Part shown: positions 54,801 through 64,000 of the stretch, piece after piece | How the letters are laid out: the number at the start of each line of letters is the position of its first letter | Numbering within the stretch: the stretch's first letter is position 1 | Origin: Enterobacter sp. EA-1 | GTDB taxonomy: Bacteria; Pseudomonadota; Gammaproteobacteria; Enterobacterales; Enterobacteriaceae | Direction: 5' to 3' | DNA: 64,000 nucleotides | NCBI GenBank assembly: GCA_002886105.1 | Contig: CP025776.1 | Span: forward strand, 4,712,001-4,776,000 | Made by a program: the position numbers and the translations under genes | Notes under the pieces: model-generated | Seen by the model: only the letters and a program-made list of their open reading frames with translations | Database searches by the model: none | Told to the model about the DNA's origin: nothing

Positions 54801-56150
54801 GTAGCGGGTCAGCGGTGTGACGTCACCATCCAGCGCATTACGTAAACGCAGGGCGAGCAGGCGATGGTTCTCCTGCGTGACGAGGATTTCACGCGCGGTC
54901 ATCCCCCTGGTGGGTGAACTCACGAATGTGCAGCAGTTCACTGCCGTTCCACTCAAATCGCCAGCCATTACCGTTACGATCGACGAGTTGGCGGATCGGC
55001 AACACACCCTGTTCACCGCTAAATTGCAGTTGCGGGCCACTCTCCTGCGCCACCTGCCACAGCACTTCGCCGTTAACCGTTTGCCGCCATAAGCAGCTGC
55101 CGTCCGGCAAGCCGGGGAATGCCCTGCTCACGCCCGTCGGCCTGTGGCAGTCCGGCAAACAGCGTCATCCCCTTCCGGTTGCGTCAGCATGGCAATGCCT
55201 TCGTCCGCCATCACCTCCGGTGCGGATATCCGCGGGCGTCGACCAACCGTGGCCGCACAGACCTTCAACATCAAGATCCGCCGAGGAGTAAGTGCGGTTC
55301 CGGTGCCAGCGGCAGACGACCCGGCAGCAGGAAGTCCTCGGTGCTCAAGGCTGACGCTGCCGTCGCGAATATCGACCGGTTCGGCACGCAACACCCGGCA
55401 CTTGAGGAAACCGGGATCCATATTGCGGAACAGCTTTTGCCGAAGCTGGCGAAAACGGCGCATAAACAACCGCCACTGCGGCGTCTTCTTCAGCTTTTGA
55501 AGCCCTTGCCCGGTGCCGCTCAACCCGGCACGCATCAGCAGCGCCATCAGGTTGATGGTCGGCGGCCCACCCACAATCACGTTGTTCGGGATAGCCGGGT
55601 TAAAGGTCAGCGGCAGCGTCAGTGACAGCGGCTTCTGGCTTGGTGGCGCGTTTCAGGCGAAACGGCGGGATCAGGCCGAGAATATTACAGCTCAGCACCG
55701 GCATACCGATGCGGGAGAAGGGCTCGCCGTCCACGGAGACGGTTTTACTCCCCATAAACAGCTCATCTTCTATTTGCGGGCCGCCCGGCGCAGCGGCGGG
55801 ATCCACGCCCCGCCCACGGGAATATGCACCGCGATCCCGCCCGTTCCGGCACTGGCGCGCTTAATACTGTTGACGTGCACCGTGGTGCCAATCAGCGGGA
55901 GATAATCAAACACGTCAAACACAATACCGATATGGGGGGTCGGTAGCGGCCACGGGTAAGTGTGAATATCCAGCCCAAGCTGCGGATCGAAGTGAGCGCC
56001 GGAGTGCATCAGTCGTGCCTCAGAACATGGCCCGCAATAGCGCGCGCGCAGTAAGGTACGGACCTCGGTGGCGAGATCGCTATCGGAGAGGCTCAAAAAC
56101 AGCAGCGCGAGCAGCGTAACAACAACAATGGTAATAATGCGGGTCTTCAT
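51845..56150 (-). CDS. Rhs polymorphic toxin (type VI secretion effector)
   Basis: About 1430 residues across roughly ten frame changes. Order: membrane helix ([19 protein letters not shown]), PAAR-like region ([37 protein letters not shown]), then a long YD-repeat shell (units like [34 protein letters not shown]), the core end [19 protein letters not shown] followed by [12 protein letters not shown], and the self-cleavage motif [12 protein letters not shown]. Behind it lies a variable toxin tip of about 150 residues (to 51845). The start overlaps the stop of the TPR-like gene. Delivered by the VgrG encoded upstream; the tip is the toxin, discussed in the findings. Confidence 0.85.
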
Positions 56151-57696
56151 AACGGGTTGCTTCCTGCAGGTTCAGATAACAATGCGTCGGTCTCCCCCCA
56201 TGCGGGCAGGCTTTGCCACTCACCGGCGGGGCATCAAAGGGGTGGGCGATATCCGGCAAACCATTCCAGTGCGGGTGCAGTTTCTCCCGCGCCAGCCGGA
56301 TAACGCGGCGAAAACTCTCATCTCCGCGACGAATAAGATTTTCCCGCTCTTCGCGGATCACGGTAAACGTGGCTTCAAGCTGTAATTGCAGACGGCTTTC
56401 CGCCTGCTTCACCTGTTCAATACCCGGCTGCGCAGGCAAACGCGCTTCCGTTTGTTGGATCACACTGCGTTTCTCACGTTGCCAGCGCGCGGCACAGGCT
56501 TCAATGGCCTCGGTGCGCCGTTTATCATGCATACGCAGTAAATCCTGAAACACCAGCGGCAGCGTGGTTTGCCCGCGTTCGGGTAAAGGAACGTTTTCCG
56601 CCGCCTTCACCGCACGGGCATACTCTTCCATCGCTGTGGGTCGGTGCCCTGCCAGCCAAAGGCAAAAGCCTGACATGCGCCAGCCTTCCATTTCAAAGAC
56701 CGGGTGAGGGGATCGCGCCTCCCGCGCGGCCTGAAGGTAACCTTTCGCCGCCCCACGGAGATAATCTTTCGTTGCAAACCACGCGCCGGCTTCGCCAAAC
56801 GTACTTTGCGTGCGCAACTGCCCTTTCAGCGTTGGGTCGGCAATCTCGCCGGAGATATCCTGCGCCTGCCGGTAATGCCCGACCGCCTGCGCAGGGTCAT
56901 TGCCCTTCAGCCAGCCGCCCGCTATCAGGTTATGCATCATCGCCTGCTGATCGGCCCAGCCGCGTTGCCGGGCAATTGCCAGCGCAAGGCCGCCGCGCGC
57001 AGCCACTTGTGCGGCAGTGCCTTTTTCCAGCAGCAGCATCGCATCCGCCGGGTAGCGGCGAAACAGCAAACGATCGCCATCGGAATCGGTCTGCTGCTGC
57101 GCGGTCTGGTGCATCACCTTCATGCCATCAATGTCGTCGACAATCAGTCGAATCCCATCGGGGTGTGCATCAAGCAGCGGTTGCCACACCGGCTGTTCAA
57201 CGGTATCAATCAACAGCAATCGCGGCGCGGGTTCGCCCTGTTCCAGCCAGCCGTTGAGCCAGCGCGTTAATGCGCTGTCATCGCTGACGGCGGACGGTTT
57301 GAGCACCAGCACCGTAGCGCAGATCCTCTGCAAACCGGTCGGCGAACCCTTGTAGCAACTGGCGCAACTGCGCAGGGGGAGTAGCACGGCAGATAGGGCT
57401 CCGCCTGCCAGTCTGCGGCATCCGGCGTGGCCTCATAATGTTCAACAAATTCACGCCCCAGCGCCTCACTGTAGCCGAAGCCGGTTTCGAAAGGCGTTGT
57501 CAGCCCAAGAAACAGATCCGGCAGCGTGCGTCCTTCCGGGTGCTGTTGCAGGGCGATAAAGCCGTCCAGCAAGGACTCACTGGTCGGAACCCGCCAGATA
57601 AACAGCCGGGTTTGCGCTGAGTGCTCGCTGGCATCCAGCCAGCTTAGCTCCAGCTCCGCCATCACTTTTTTCGGTGGGGTTTTTCGCGGTGCTCAT
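56147..57696 (-). CDS. T6SS-associated TPR-like protein, probable effector adaptor
   Basis: About 515 residues between vgrG and rhs. N-terminal part with ELSWLDASEHSAQTRLFIWR; middle predicted helical repeats (GDPAQAVGHYRQAQDISGEI-like TPR units, MEEYARAVKAAENVPLPERG); C-terminal coiled coil (ESRLQLQLEATFTVIREERE). Start chosen at ATG 57696 (MSTAKNPTEKVM) which needs one A less in the run at 57665. Breaks near 56215, 57315, 57380. No classic DUF4123 or Eag chaperone motif recognised; adaptor role is inferred from position. Confidence 0.65.
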
Positions 57697-57708
57697 TCAC
57701 ATTCCCCG

Positions 57709-59917
57709 TCAGGCATTAAGCTCAATTTTTTGCCATTCACCATGACCCCCGGCGGCATTAATGGTGATGGTCGACCCTCCTGCGGTAATTTCCACGCTGC
57801 CGTTGCCAATCAGAATGCCGCTCTCCCCCACATTGATGCGGAAAGTATCTGTGGCGCTGTCCGCCACGCTGCCTTGCGTAAAACGGGTATCGCCGCCGGT
57901 AATGCTCAACGTGCGCCCGGCGCCAATGCTGACATCCTGCTTTTGCGTCACCGTGCGCACTTCACTGCTGTGCACCGTCACATTGCGGTTGCCGGTGACA
58001 TCCAGCGTCTGGTTGCCGGTGACATTCACGGTGCGGTTCTGCTGAACGCTGACCGTTTCATTGCCCTGCACGGTACGGCTGCGATCCTGCACTACCGTCA
58101 GTGTCTGGTTGCCTTCGACCGTACCGGTGTTGTTACTTTTCACCGTGGTAGTGTGATTACCGGTAATGGTTTCATCGCGGTTTAGATCCACGCTGAGGGT
58201 CTCATTACCCTTCACGCTTTCGGTGCGGTTTTGCTGCACCGTGGTGGTCTCATTACCGTTAATGGTTTTACTGCGATCCTGACCAACCGTGACCGTTTCA
58301 TTGCCGTCGACGGTGCGGGTGCGGTTTTGCTTGATATGGCTGGTCTCGTCTTTACCGACGGTTTTCGTCCGGTTACTGCCCACATCATGGGTTTCGTCGT
58401 TCTCAACTTCGGTATCCATGTTGCGCTCGGCATGCAGCCAAAATTGCTCTTCGCCGGGTTTATCTTCAAAACGCAGGGCGTTGGCATTATCCGGCGAGCC
58501 ATCTTTCGAGCGGCTCATAAAGCCCATCTGCGTTGCCGCAGCAGGTAGCGCCCACGGCGGCATGCTGGCTTCGTTATAGACCCGACCAATGATGATCGGC
58601 CTGTCCGGCTCGCCGTTGATAAAATCCACCACCACTTCGTCGCCCACACGCGGATCTGCACCCCACCGTAGCCCCGCCCGCCCAGCACTAGAGACGCGCA
58701 CCCAGCAGGAGCTGTTTTCATCCCCCCGGCTTTCGCGATCCCAGTGGAATTTCACCTTTACGCGCCCGTATTTATCCGTCCAGATGGACTCCCCTTTCGG
58801 CCCCACCACGCGGGCGGTCTGCGGCCCGTACGTGCGCGGCCAGTCGGTCGCCACCGGCGGGCGAAACGGCGTCGCTGCGGGGATCACAGTAAAGTCGATG
58901 CGGTGTTTTACCTCGCCCGTATCGCCAGACGCATACTGGTTTTCCTCGAACGCATAATGTGCGCCGACCACCAGCCATTTCGCATTGTCGGCATAATGGG
59001 GCGCATTGATCAGCGTAAAGGTGTGCCCCGGCGCAATGCCGGTTGCGGTAGCCGTTCCTGGGTTTGCTGCTGCGCCTGCCATGACTGCTGGCGAATACGG
59101 GCATACGATTCGCCATCGCCATGTTCAACGAAACGCCCCGGCCAGTCATAAACGTCAATGCGCCCGGTGTTGGCGAGACCGGGTTTTGCAGCGTTTGCAG
59201 CATCCATGCGTGCGGTTTTCGAAAATCATAGTCGTCCGTGCTGTACAGGCACTGGCGTGACCACATGCCGCGCCAGCAACTGGCTGATACCCTCCTCGTT
59301 CACCGCCCCGCCGCTCGCCTGTGCATGCCGGGGAAGGGTCTCATAGCCGGGGAACGCATCCGCCTGTGAGTAATCATCCATCAACACCAGCGTATGGCCG
59401 TCTTTATGGTGACGGAAAAAATAGCTGATCCCTTCAAGCTCCAGCAGGCGGCTCAGAAACTGGAAACTGCTCTCTGCGTATTGCACGCAATAATCCCATT
59501 GCCGATAGCTGCGGGTGAGCTTGTCTTCGATGTTAACGTTGTATTCTGTAAACAGCGTTTTGGCGATGTCCGGTACACGCTGCTGCTGAAAGATGCGAAA
59601 GTTGCGGTCGCGCATCATGGGCCAGAAGTCCGGTTCCAGCGTGGTTTGATAAACAGCGTAGCGCGTACCGTCCAACTCTTCGGAACGAACGGCAACAGCG
59701 GTCACCTTGCCAGAAAGGTAACGCTCAGCGCCTGATTGTCCCGGAATGGCCACCGTCATGTTCTGACCGAGCAATTTTGCCGATCAAGGGTGAAATCTTT
59801 GCTTAACAGATCCACCTGAAAACGAAATGGCGCAGAGAGTTTCTCCTCTCCTGTTAACATCCAGAATAAGAGCGAATCACTCCCGGCGGACAACAGGACG
59901 GTTATCCGGTTAACCAT
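57709..59917 (-). CDS. vgrG: VgrG spike protein of the type VI secretion system
   Basis: About 735 residues. N-terminal gp27-like half (KLSAPFRFQVDLLSKDFTLD, VPDIAKTLFTEYNVN, LELEGISYFFRHH), gp5 OB domain (GRVKVKFHWDRESRGDENSS, CWVRVSSAGRAG), then a C-terminal beta-helix of 16-residue repeats (GNETVTVGQDRSKTIN and relatives). Breaks near 59055, 59210, 59775. Start ATG 59917 with AAGGAAC upstream. First gene of the VgrG-TPR-Rhs-immunity operon; no T6SS sheath or membrane genes in the window. Confidence 0.95.
57955..58415 (-). repeat. 48-nt tandem repeats encoding the VgrG beta-helix
   Basis: Inside vgrG. Units of 16 residues (two 8-residue half turns: GNETxTV plus xxNRTxTV) repeat about eight times with changes. 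Explained by the needle-like beta-helix, not by mobile or CRISPR repeats. Confidence 0.8.
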
Positions 59918-60323
59918 ACGAGTTCCTTACTGACAGAGGCGAATATTCCGGGAGCAAACCTGTCTTCAGGCGACTTCAGTACCGGAAATTATAATAGACA
60001 ACAATGTATATGCGGCTTTTTGCCCACTAACGCTGGCAATTTATTTAATATTATCTGGATATAGTTGAAACTGGCGCGTAATGAAAGATAAGAATAGTCC
60101 CATTTTCCATTGCGAGAAATAATATATTTAAAATCAGCAAAATGCTTATTTCCTATTATTTTCGCGGTTGTCTGGTTATTCGATTCAGCCAACAAAACAT
60201 CAACGCATGATATATTTTTCGCCCTTCACTCCATGTCGAAAAAAGAAATAAATTTATTGCCGGAGATATTTTTGATGGAGTAAGCGAAAGCGTGTTAAAT
60301 GCAAAGAATAAACGCGTTACGGT
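59918..60323. other. AT-rich region upstream of vgrG
   Basis: 406 nt of low GC between the vgrG start and the racemase terminator. Presumably carries the vgrG promoter. A minus-strand frame at 59989-60195 (68 codons, MLAESNNQTTAKIIGNKHFA) is open but has no recognisable family or strong SD, so it is not called as a gene. Confidence 0.45.
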
Positions 60324-60351
60324 ACAGCAGGCCCGTTGCCGGGTCTGCTGT
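60324..60351 (-). terminator. Terminator of the OPT-racemase operon
   Basis: 12-bp stem ACAGCAGGCCCG/CGGGTCTGCTGT with one wobble and TTGC loop, starting 2 nt behind the racemase stop on the minus strand. No T-run, so either a weak terminator or an RNA-stabilising stem. Confidence 0.55.
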
Positions 60352-60353
60352 AT

Positions 60354-60975
60354 TCAGACCAGTTGGCTGGCGAACAGGCCCGCTGCGCTGACCGCATCAA
60401 TAGCGATGCGCCCGGGTTTTACGCGAATAGCGTCCGCCGGAGCAATGGTGGAAAAGCCGGTGCAGGAGAACGCAATCACCTCCACCCCTTGCTGATAGAG
60501 CTTATCGGCACAGGCCAGCGCGCTGGCGCGTCCTTCCGGCGTGAGCAGATCGGTCGTTTTCGTCACCCCTTCAGGCCGCGCATACAGAACCTCTTCACCC
60601 AGCAACGCGCGAGAATGGCGCCGCAGCGCCAATGCCCATCACCGCCACCGGGCGTTTTAGCATCGCGGCGATACTGGCGGAAGCGCTTCCGGCCGCAACC
60701 ACCGGAATGGTCACGTCCGCGCGCAGCAGAGCCAGACCGGGATCGGCAGCACAGCTCAGAAACAGCGCCGTACAGCCCTGCGCTTCCAGCGCTTTTCCCA
60801 ATGCGATAATTTTCGGCACAGCCAGCGCTTCGCTTGCAGCATCGAAAATACCGTTGCGCTGCTCGTCAATGCAGCGGCTGATCGATGCAATGCCATACTC
60901 CTGCTGAATCAGGCGTCCATGCTCTTCAACGAAATGCGCATCGTCATGGGTTAATACCCGAATGATCCCCAGCAT
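60354..60975 (-). CDS. Asp/Glu/hydantoin racemase family protein
   Basis: About 206 residues. Catalytic cysteines are visible in LFLSCAADPGL and AFSCTGFSTIAP, as in cofactor-independent racemases. One frame break near 60612 in the glycine-rich GIGAAAP region. SD GAGGG before ATG 60975. Last gene of the peptide operon; could racemise an amino acid released from the imported peptide. Confidence 0.8.
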
Positions 60976-60985
60976 GATGTTTCCC

Positions 60986-61684
60986 TCAGAAAAAGCGGTG
61001 GCCCGCTTCCAGCATGATCGCCTCTTCATTGGCCTTAAACAACAGCGCGCTGGCCTGTCGCCGCCCAACTGCGCATGGCCGTTTTGCACGGTGATCCATC
61101 CCCCCTTCCGGTAGACCGATCACGTTCAGTTCCGGCGCGACCACCAGCAGTTCGCGGATACGCTGCTCACGCGTTTCGCCCTGATGCCCGGCGGGCAAGG
61201 CGTTTGTAAAATGCGGGTTGATCTGCAATGGCACCCGAGGTTCAGCGCATCCAGTCCGCCCGGGTCGATAATCGGCATATCGTTAGTGGTGCGTATCGTC
61301 GGGCAGGCCAGATTCGCCCCGGCGCTCCAGCCAACATACAGCGCCCCGTCCTTCACCGCCCCGGCGGATCGGTTCAATCAGCCCACGTTCACGGCAGTTT
61401 TTCAGCAGATTAAAGGTGTTACCGCCCCCGACCATCACAATATCCGCAGCGGCAATGGCTGCAGGAACATTATCAACAGTATGAATACCGGTGATCTCCA
61501 GCTCCAGTTCCGCCAGCGCAAGCCGCACCTTATCGGTATAGGCATCCCAGCTTTGTGTCACGCCAGCAAAGGGGATAAACACCACTTTACGACGCCCGCC
61601 AGACTGCGCTTTCAGCAGCGGGAGGGCATATTCCAAATATCCGGAACCCGGCAGCACCGAGTTGCTCAGCAACAGTAAATCCAT
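60986..61684 (-). CDS. Peptidase E (alpha-aspartyl dipeptidase) family
   Basis: About 232 residues, S51 family. Start [20 protein letters not shown] is that of PepE; nucleophile serine in [28 protein letters not shown] and [20 protein letters not shown] also match. Cleaves dipeptides with N-terminal aspartate. Breaks near 61095, 61065, 61235, 61365. SD AAGGAG upstream. Copy placed in an operon, unlike the usual solitary pepE. Confidence 0.85.
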
Positions 61685-61702
61685 CACAGTCTCCTTTTAC
61701 CG

Positions 61703-62392
61703 CTACAGCAGGTTACGCAGCAGATCGGCCAGCAATTTATTCGACAACACCACCGGCAGCGCCGTATGGCGCGCGCAAATCTCCCTGATGCCAGCCGGTA
61801 TAGCCCATACAGTCAGTCAGGATCACTTCCGCGCCCTGCGCTTCAAGCGAACGGGCGGCCTCTGCCACCTCTTCTTCGCTGGCAGTATAGGGCGAGGCGA
61901 TAGCAAATACCGGTGTCTGGTGCGCACCGCGCCATTTTTCCAGCTCACTGGTGATTTGTGATTCGAGCGGCACGAGGATCCCCGGCCCGGCGATCCCCCG
62001 ACCAGCGCGCGTTCAACGTTGGCGGCAGGATCCGATCCGGCTCGATCAACCCGGTGCTTTTTGGCTGTGCAGGCCGTGAAACTCACCGGTGCAGAGAATA
62101 GCGATGATCTCGCAGCCTTGTGCTTCCGAGGTCGTCGATCTTTTGCTGTAACGCAGCACCGACAGCGGGTTTGCCCATCACCACGGCGCGTCCGTCCAGC
62201 AGGCGTGACGTCAGGAGGGCGTCGCCCGGTTGCGGCGAAAAAACGCGCCGCGATGGCAGCATCATCCAGCCCATCAAGTACGCCGGCATGCAGACAACGC
62301 ACATGGGAAGGCAATGCAGCATCAAGGATCGGTGTGATATCGCTGCGCGGCGCCTGACCAATGGTCAGGGTGCCCATTTTGCGAATAGCCAT
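61703..62392 (-). CDS. AroM family protein
   Basis: About 228 residues. Opening MGTLTIGQAPRSDITPILD is characteristic of AroM, and the end ILTDCMGYTAGIREICARHT resembles the racemase-like C-terminal half. Biochemical role unknown in any organism. Breaks near 61797, 61985, 62000, 62072, 62130 and 62230. Starts 1 nt after the DUF1177 stop. Confidence 0.82.
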
Positions 62393-62393
62393 C

Positions 62394-63328
62394 TCACACC
62401 CCCGGCTGACGTTTTTGCAAATGCGCCAGCGAACCATACAGGTCGAGCAGGCGCTGGTACTCTGTGCTGTCGAAGAACTGGCAGGTGCCGCGGGTAAACT
62501 CTTTGGCCACTTCAACCGCAAATTTACAAGCCAGCGCGATATCCGTTTCATGGCTCGCGCCGGTACCGCAGCCCGGCACTGCGCTCACCGCCGTGATCGC
62601 CACACCGACCACGGGTGCCGCAGTGGCAATCGACGGTTGCAAAATGCTGTTGAGGTGATACACGCCGTTGCCATACGGGGTGATGTCTGGTGATCGGGAA
62701 AGTGACTGGCAATTGCCCGGTGGTCATTTCCATCACCCGCAGCAGATCGTCCGACACACGCAGGATATAGCCCTGTTTTACCGTTGGCGAAATCGCAAAA
62801 CCTTTATGGTTGATGATGCGGTTGCCTTTGGTGGTGTCGATAGAGAGCACCGCATCCATTTCGTCCGACACTTCCTGCTCGTTCATGTCTTCGGTTTCCA
62901 CCGGCGAGTCCATAAAATCGACCGGTTCATGCGGGCGCGTCGGCGCATCCGGGCAGATATGAGTCGTAACAATGACATCGCCCGGCAGGCTATCGCCCTG
63001 ACGCTGCATTTCCGCCAGCTTCAACGCACTGGCGACGGCAGCCACTGCGCCGTCCGCGTCTGACACCGGTGCCAATGCGCCCCGGACGTGCGCCAATGCC
63101 GCCAAGGCGACCCACGATCCCCAGCGTCGGCGCACTGCCGCCGCTGCGTTTGCCTTGTGTCCCCGGAATCACGATTTTAACGAAGTCGGTGCTGCCTTTC
63201 GGGCCGCTGACCACTTTCACGCTCACCTCGAGATTGCGGTATTCGGCCAGCAGGGCTTTAACCTTGTCGCCGCTGGCGTATGCGCTGTCGAGTAACTCAA
63301 AGACCTGTAATGTTTGTTGTAAGCTCAT
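62394..63328 (-). CDS. DUF1177 family protein
   Basis: About 310 residues, no membrane helix. Recognisable DUF1177 stretches: QTLQVFELLDSAYASGDKVK, VIVTTHICPDAPTRPHEPVD, DTTKGNRIINHKGFAISPT, SILQPSIATAAPVVGVAITA. Function unknown; the histidine/aspartate-rich ICPDAPTRPHEPVDFMDSPV suggests a metal-binding enzyme, inference only. Frame breaks near 62680 and 63085. ATGA overlap with the transporter gene. Confidence 0.82.
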
Positions 63329-64000
63329 AATATTTTCTCTGATGTTGCGTGATTACTTTTGCCGCCCGGCAGGACGGAATTAAAGAAACTGAACAGGGCA
63401 TCACCGGCGATCAGCCCCGCCGCCAACACCTCGATTTTGTTACGCATCGCTTCGCCGCCCACGCGCAAAACAATGGCGCGAATAGCGATACCGATCATCA
63501 CCGCCCAGCCGGCCAGCGGGTTGTTGATTAACAGACCCGTCGCCGAGGAGTACCCCCATCTGACGGCTGGACCGCCAATCAGCTGGATAATGGCCCCGGG
63601 GATTGCCCAGATCAGCAGTGATTTCGCGATATCCAGCGACACCCCGGCGTTGATCGCCGCAACGTAGACTTTCGCCACCGGCGGCACCCAGTCCCTGCGC
63701 GAAATAGTCGCGGAAAATAAACAGCACCACGGGCATTGCCACCACAAAGGCCAGCATCGCGGCAATCAACTGCTGGCGACGCCCTTCCAGTTCAAACCGG
63801 GTGTGCTCGCCTTTACCGCGCAGGATCCAGCCTGCTTTCAGGTCGTAACCCATATCCGCGAACGCCGGGCCGGTCGCGGCGGAAAAAACTCGCACAGCAT
63901 CGCCAGCGCTTCCGGCGGGAAGCCAATCAAAATACCGATAAGCAGAGTGATTAACGCGACGGCAAACGCCGGAAACCAGCCGGAGTGCATAGCAGCCAGG
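63325..64000 (-). CDS. OPT-family oligopeptide transporter, C-terminal part
   Basis: The right window edge cuts the gene; the last 220 or so residues are seen. Hydrophobic segments with AGLIAGDALFSFFNSVLPGG and SLLIWAIPGAIIQLIGGP; NxxAxGLAxG-type OPT feature near NKIEVLAAGLIAGD. Breaks near 63555, 63695, 63875, 63920. Proton-driven uptake of small peptides is the known role of the family; it heads the operon with DUF1177, AroM, PepE and racemase. Confidence 0.78.

Noticed and set aside
57955-58415. Regular repeats that look like a CRISPR or minisatellite array
   Set aside because: They encode the 16-residue beta-helix repeats of VgrG, vary in sequence and have no unique spacers.
59989-60195. 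68-codon frame on the minus strand upstream of vgrG
   Set aside because: No family, no clear ribosome site, AT-rich background where such frames arise by chance.

Overview
The window comes from the chromosome of an enterobacterium (family Enterobacteriaceae, Enterobacter/Kosakonia/Klebsiella-like). Evidence: E. coli-like gene order and near-identical proteins for phnI-P/yjdP, fdhF with its selenocysteine codon, gltP, acs-yjcH-actP, yjcE, ghxP, soxRS, pdeC and yjcB. The genus is an inference. The reading is very indel-rich. Almost every long gene must be read across one to ten frame changes whose protein sequence continues cleanly on both sides, so CDS spans below run from the real start to the real stop and the breaks are treated as sequencing errors, not pseudogenes. 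Many breaks fall where the protein demands a Dcm site (CCWGG), most others in homopolymers.

Layout. 1-5133: end of the C-P lyase operon phnIJKLMN-P (no phnO). 5338-7560: small tyrosine phosphatase, yjdP and a periplasmic 5'-nucleotidase-like enzyme. 7855-17425: a sugar uptake and breakdown operon (ABC importer, lyxose-isomerase-type enzyme, class II aldolase, PfkB kinase) bracketed by a hybrid histidine kinase and an OmpR-type regulator. 17629-19886: fdhF with sigma-54 promoter and SECIS. 20005-20370: a Hok/Sok-like type I toxin locus. 20579-27812: MFS exporter, gltP and the acetate module acs-yjcH-actP; the nrf operon that separates gltP and acs in E. coli is absent. 27964-34586: Gfo/Idh oxidoreductase, LrgAB pair with LysR regulator, yjcE, ghxP with a PurR box. 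34886-40851: GST, sRNA SraL, soxR/soxS with its operator, pdeC, a GAF/PAS-GGDEF cyclase followed by a 27-residue membrane peptide, and yjcB.

From about 40.9 kb the E. coli backbone order stops and accessory modules follow. These are a LacI-controlled divergent locus (four-gene ABC importer facing a metallo-beta-lactamase-fold hydrolase, LacI regulator and inositol-monophosphatase-like enzyme); a cupin; a SulP transporter/beta-carbonic anhydrase pair; a type VI secretion VgrG / TPR-like protein / Rhs toxin / immunity cassette with a low-GC tail; and a peptide-utilisation operon (OPT transporter, DUF1177, AroM-like, peptidase E, Asp/Glu racemase) running off the right edge.

Candidates for undescribed biology are the LacI/ABC/phosphoesterase locus with its perfect 16-bp operator, the Rhs C-terminal toxin with its 79-residue immunity protein, the unannotated 27-residue peptide behind the diguanylate cyclase, the hok-like locus, and the OPT-DUF1177-AroM-PepE-racemase operon.
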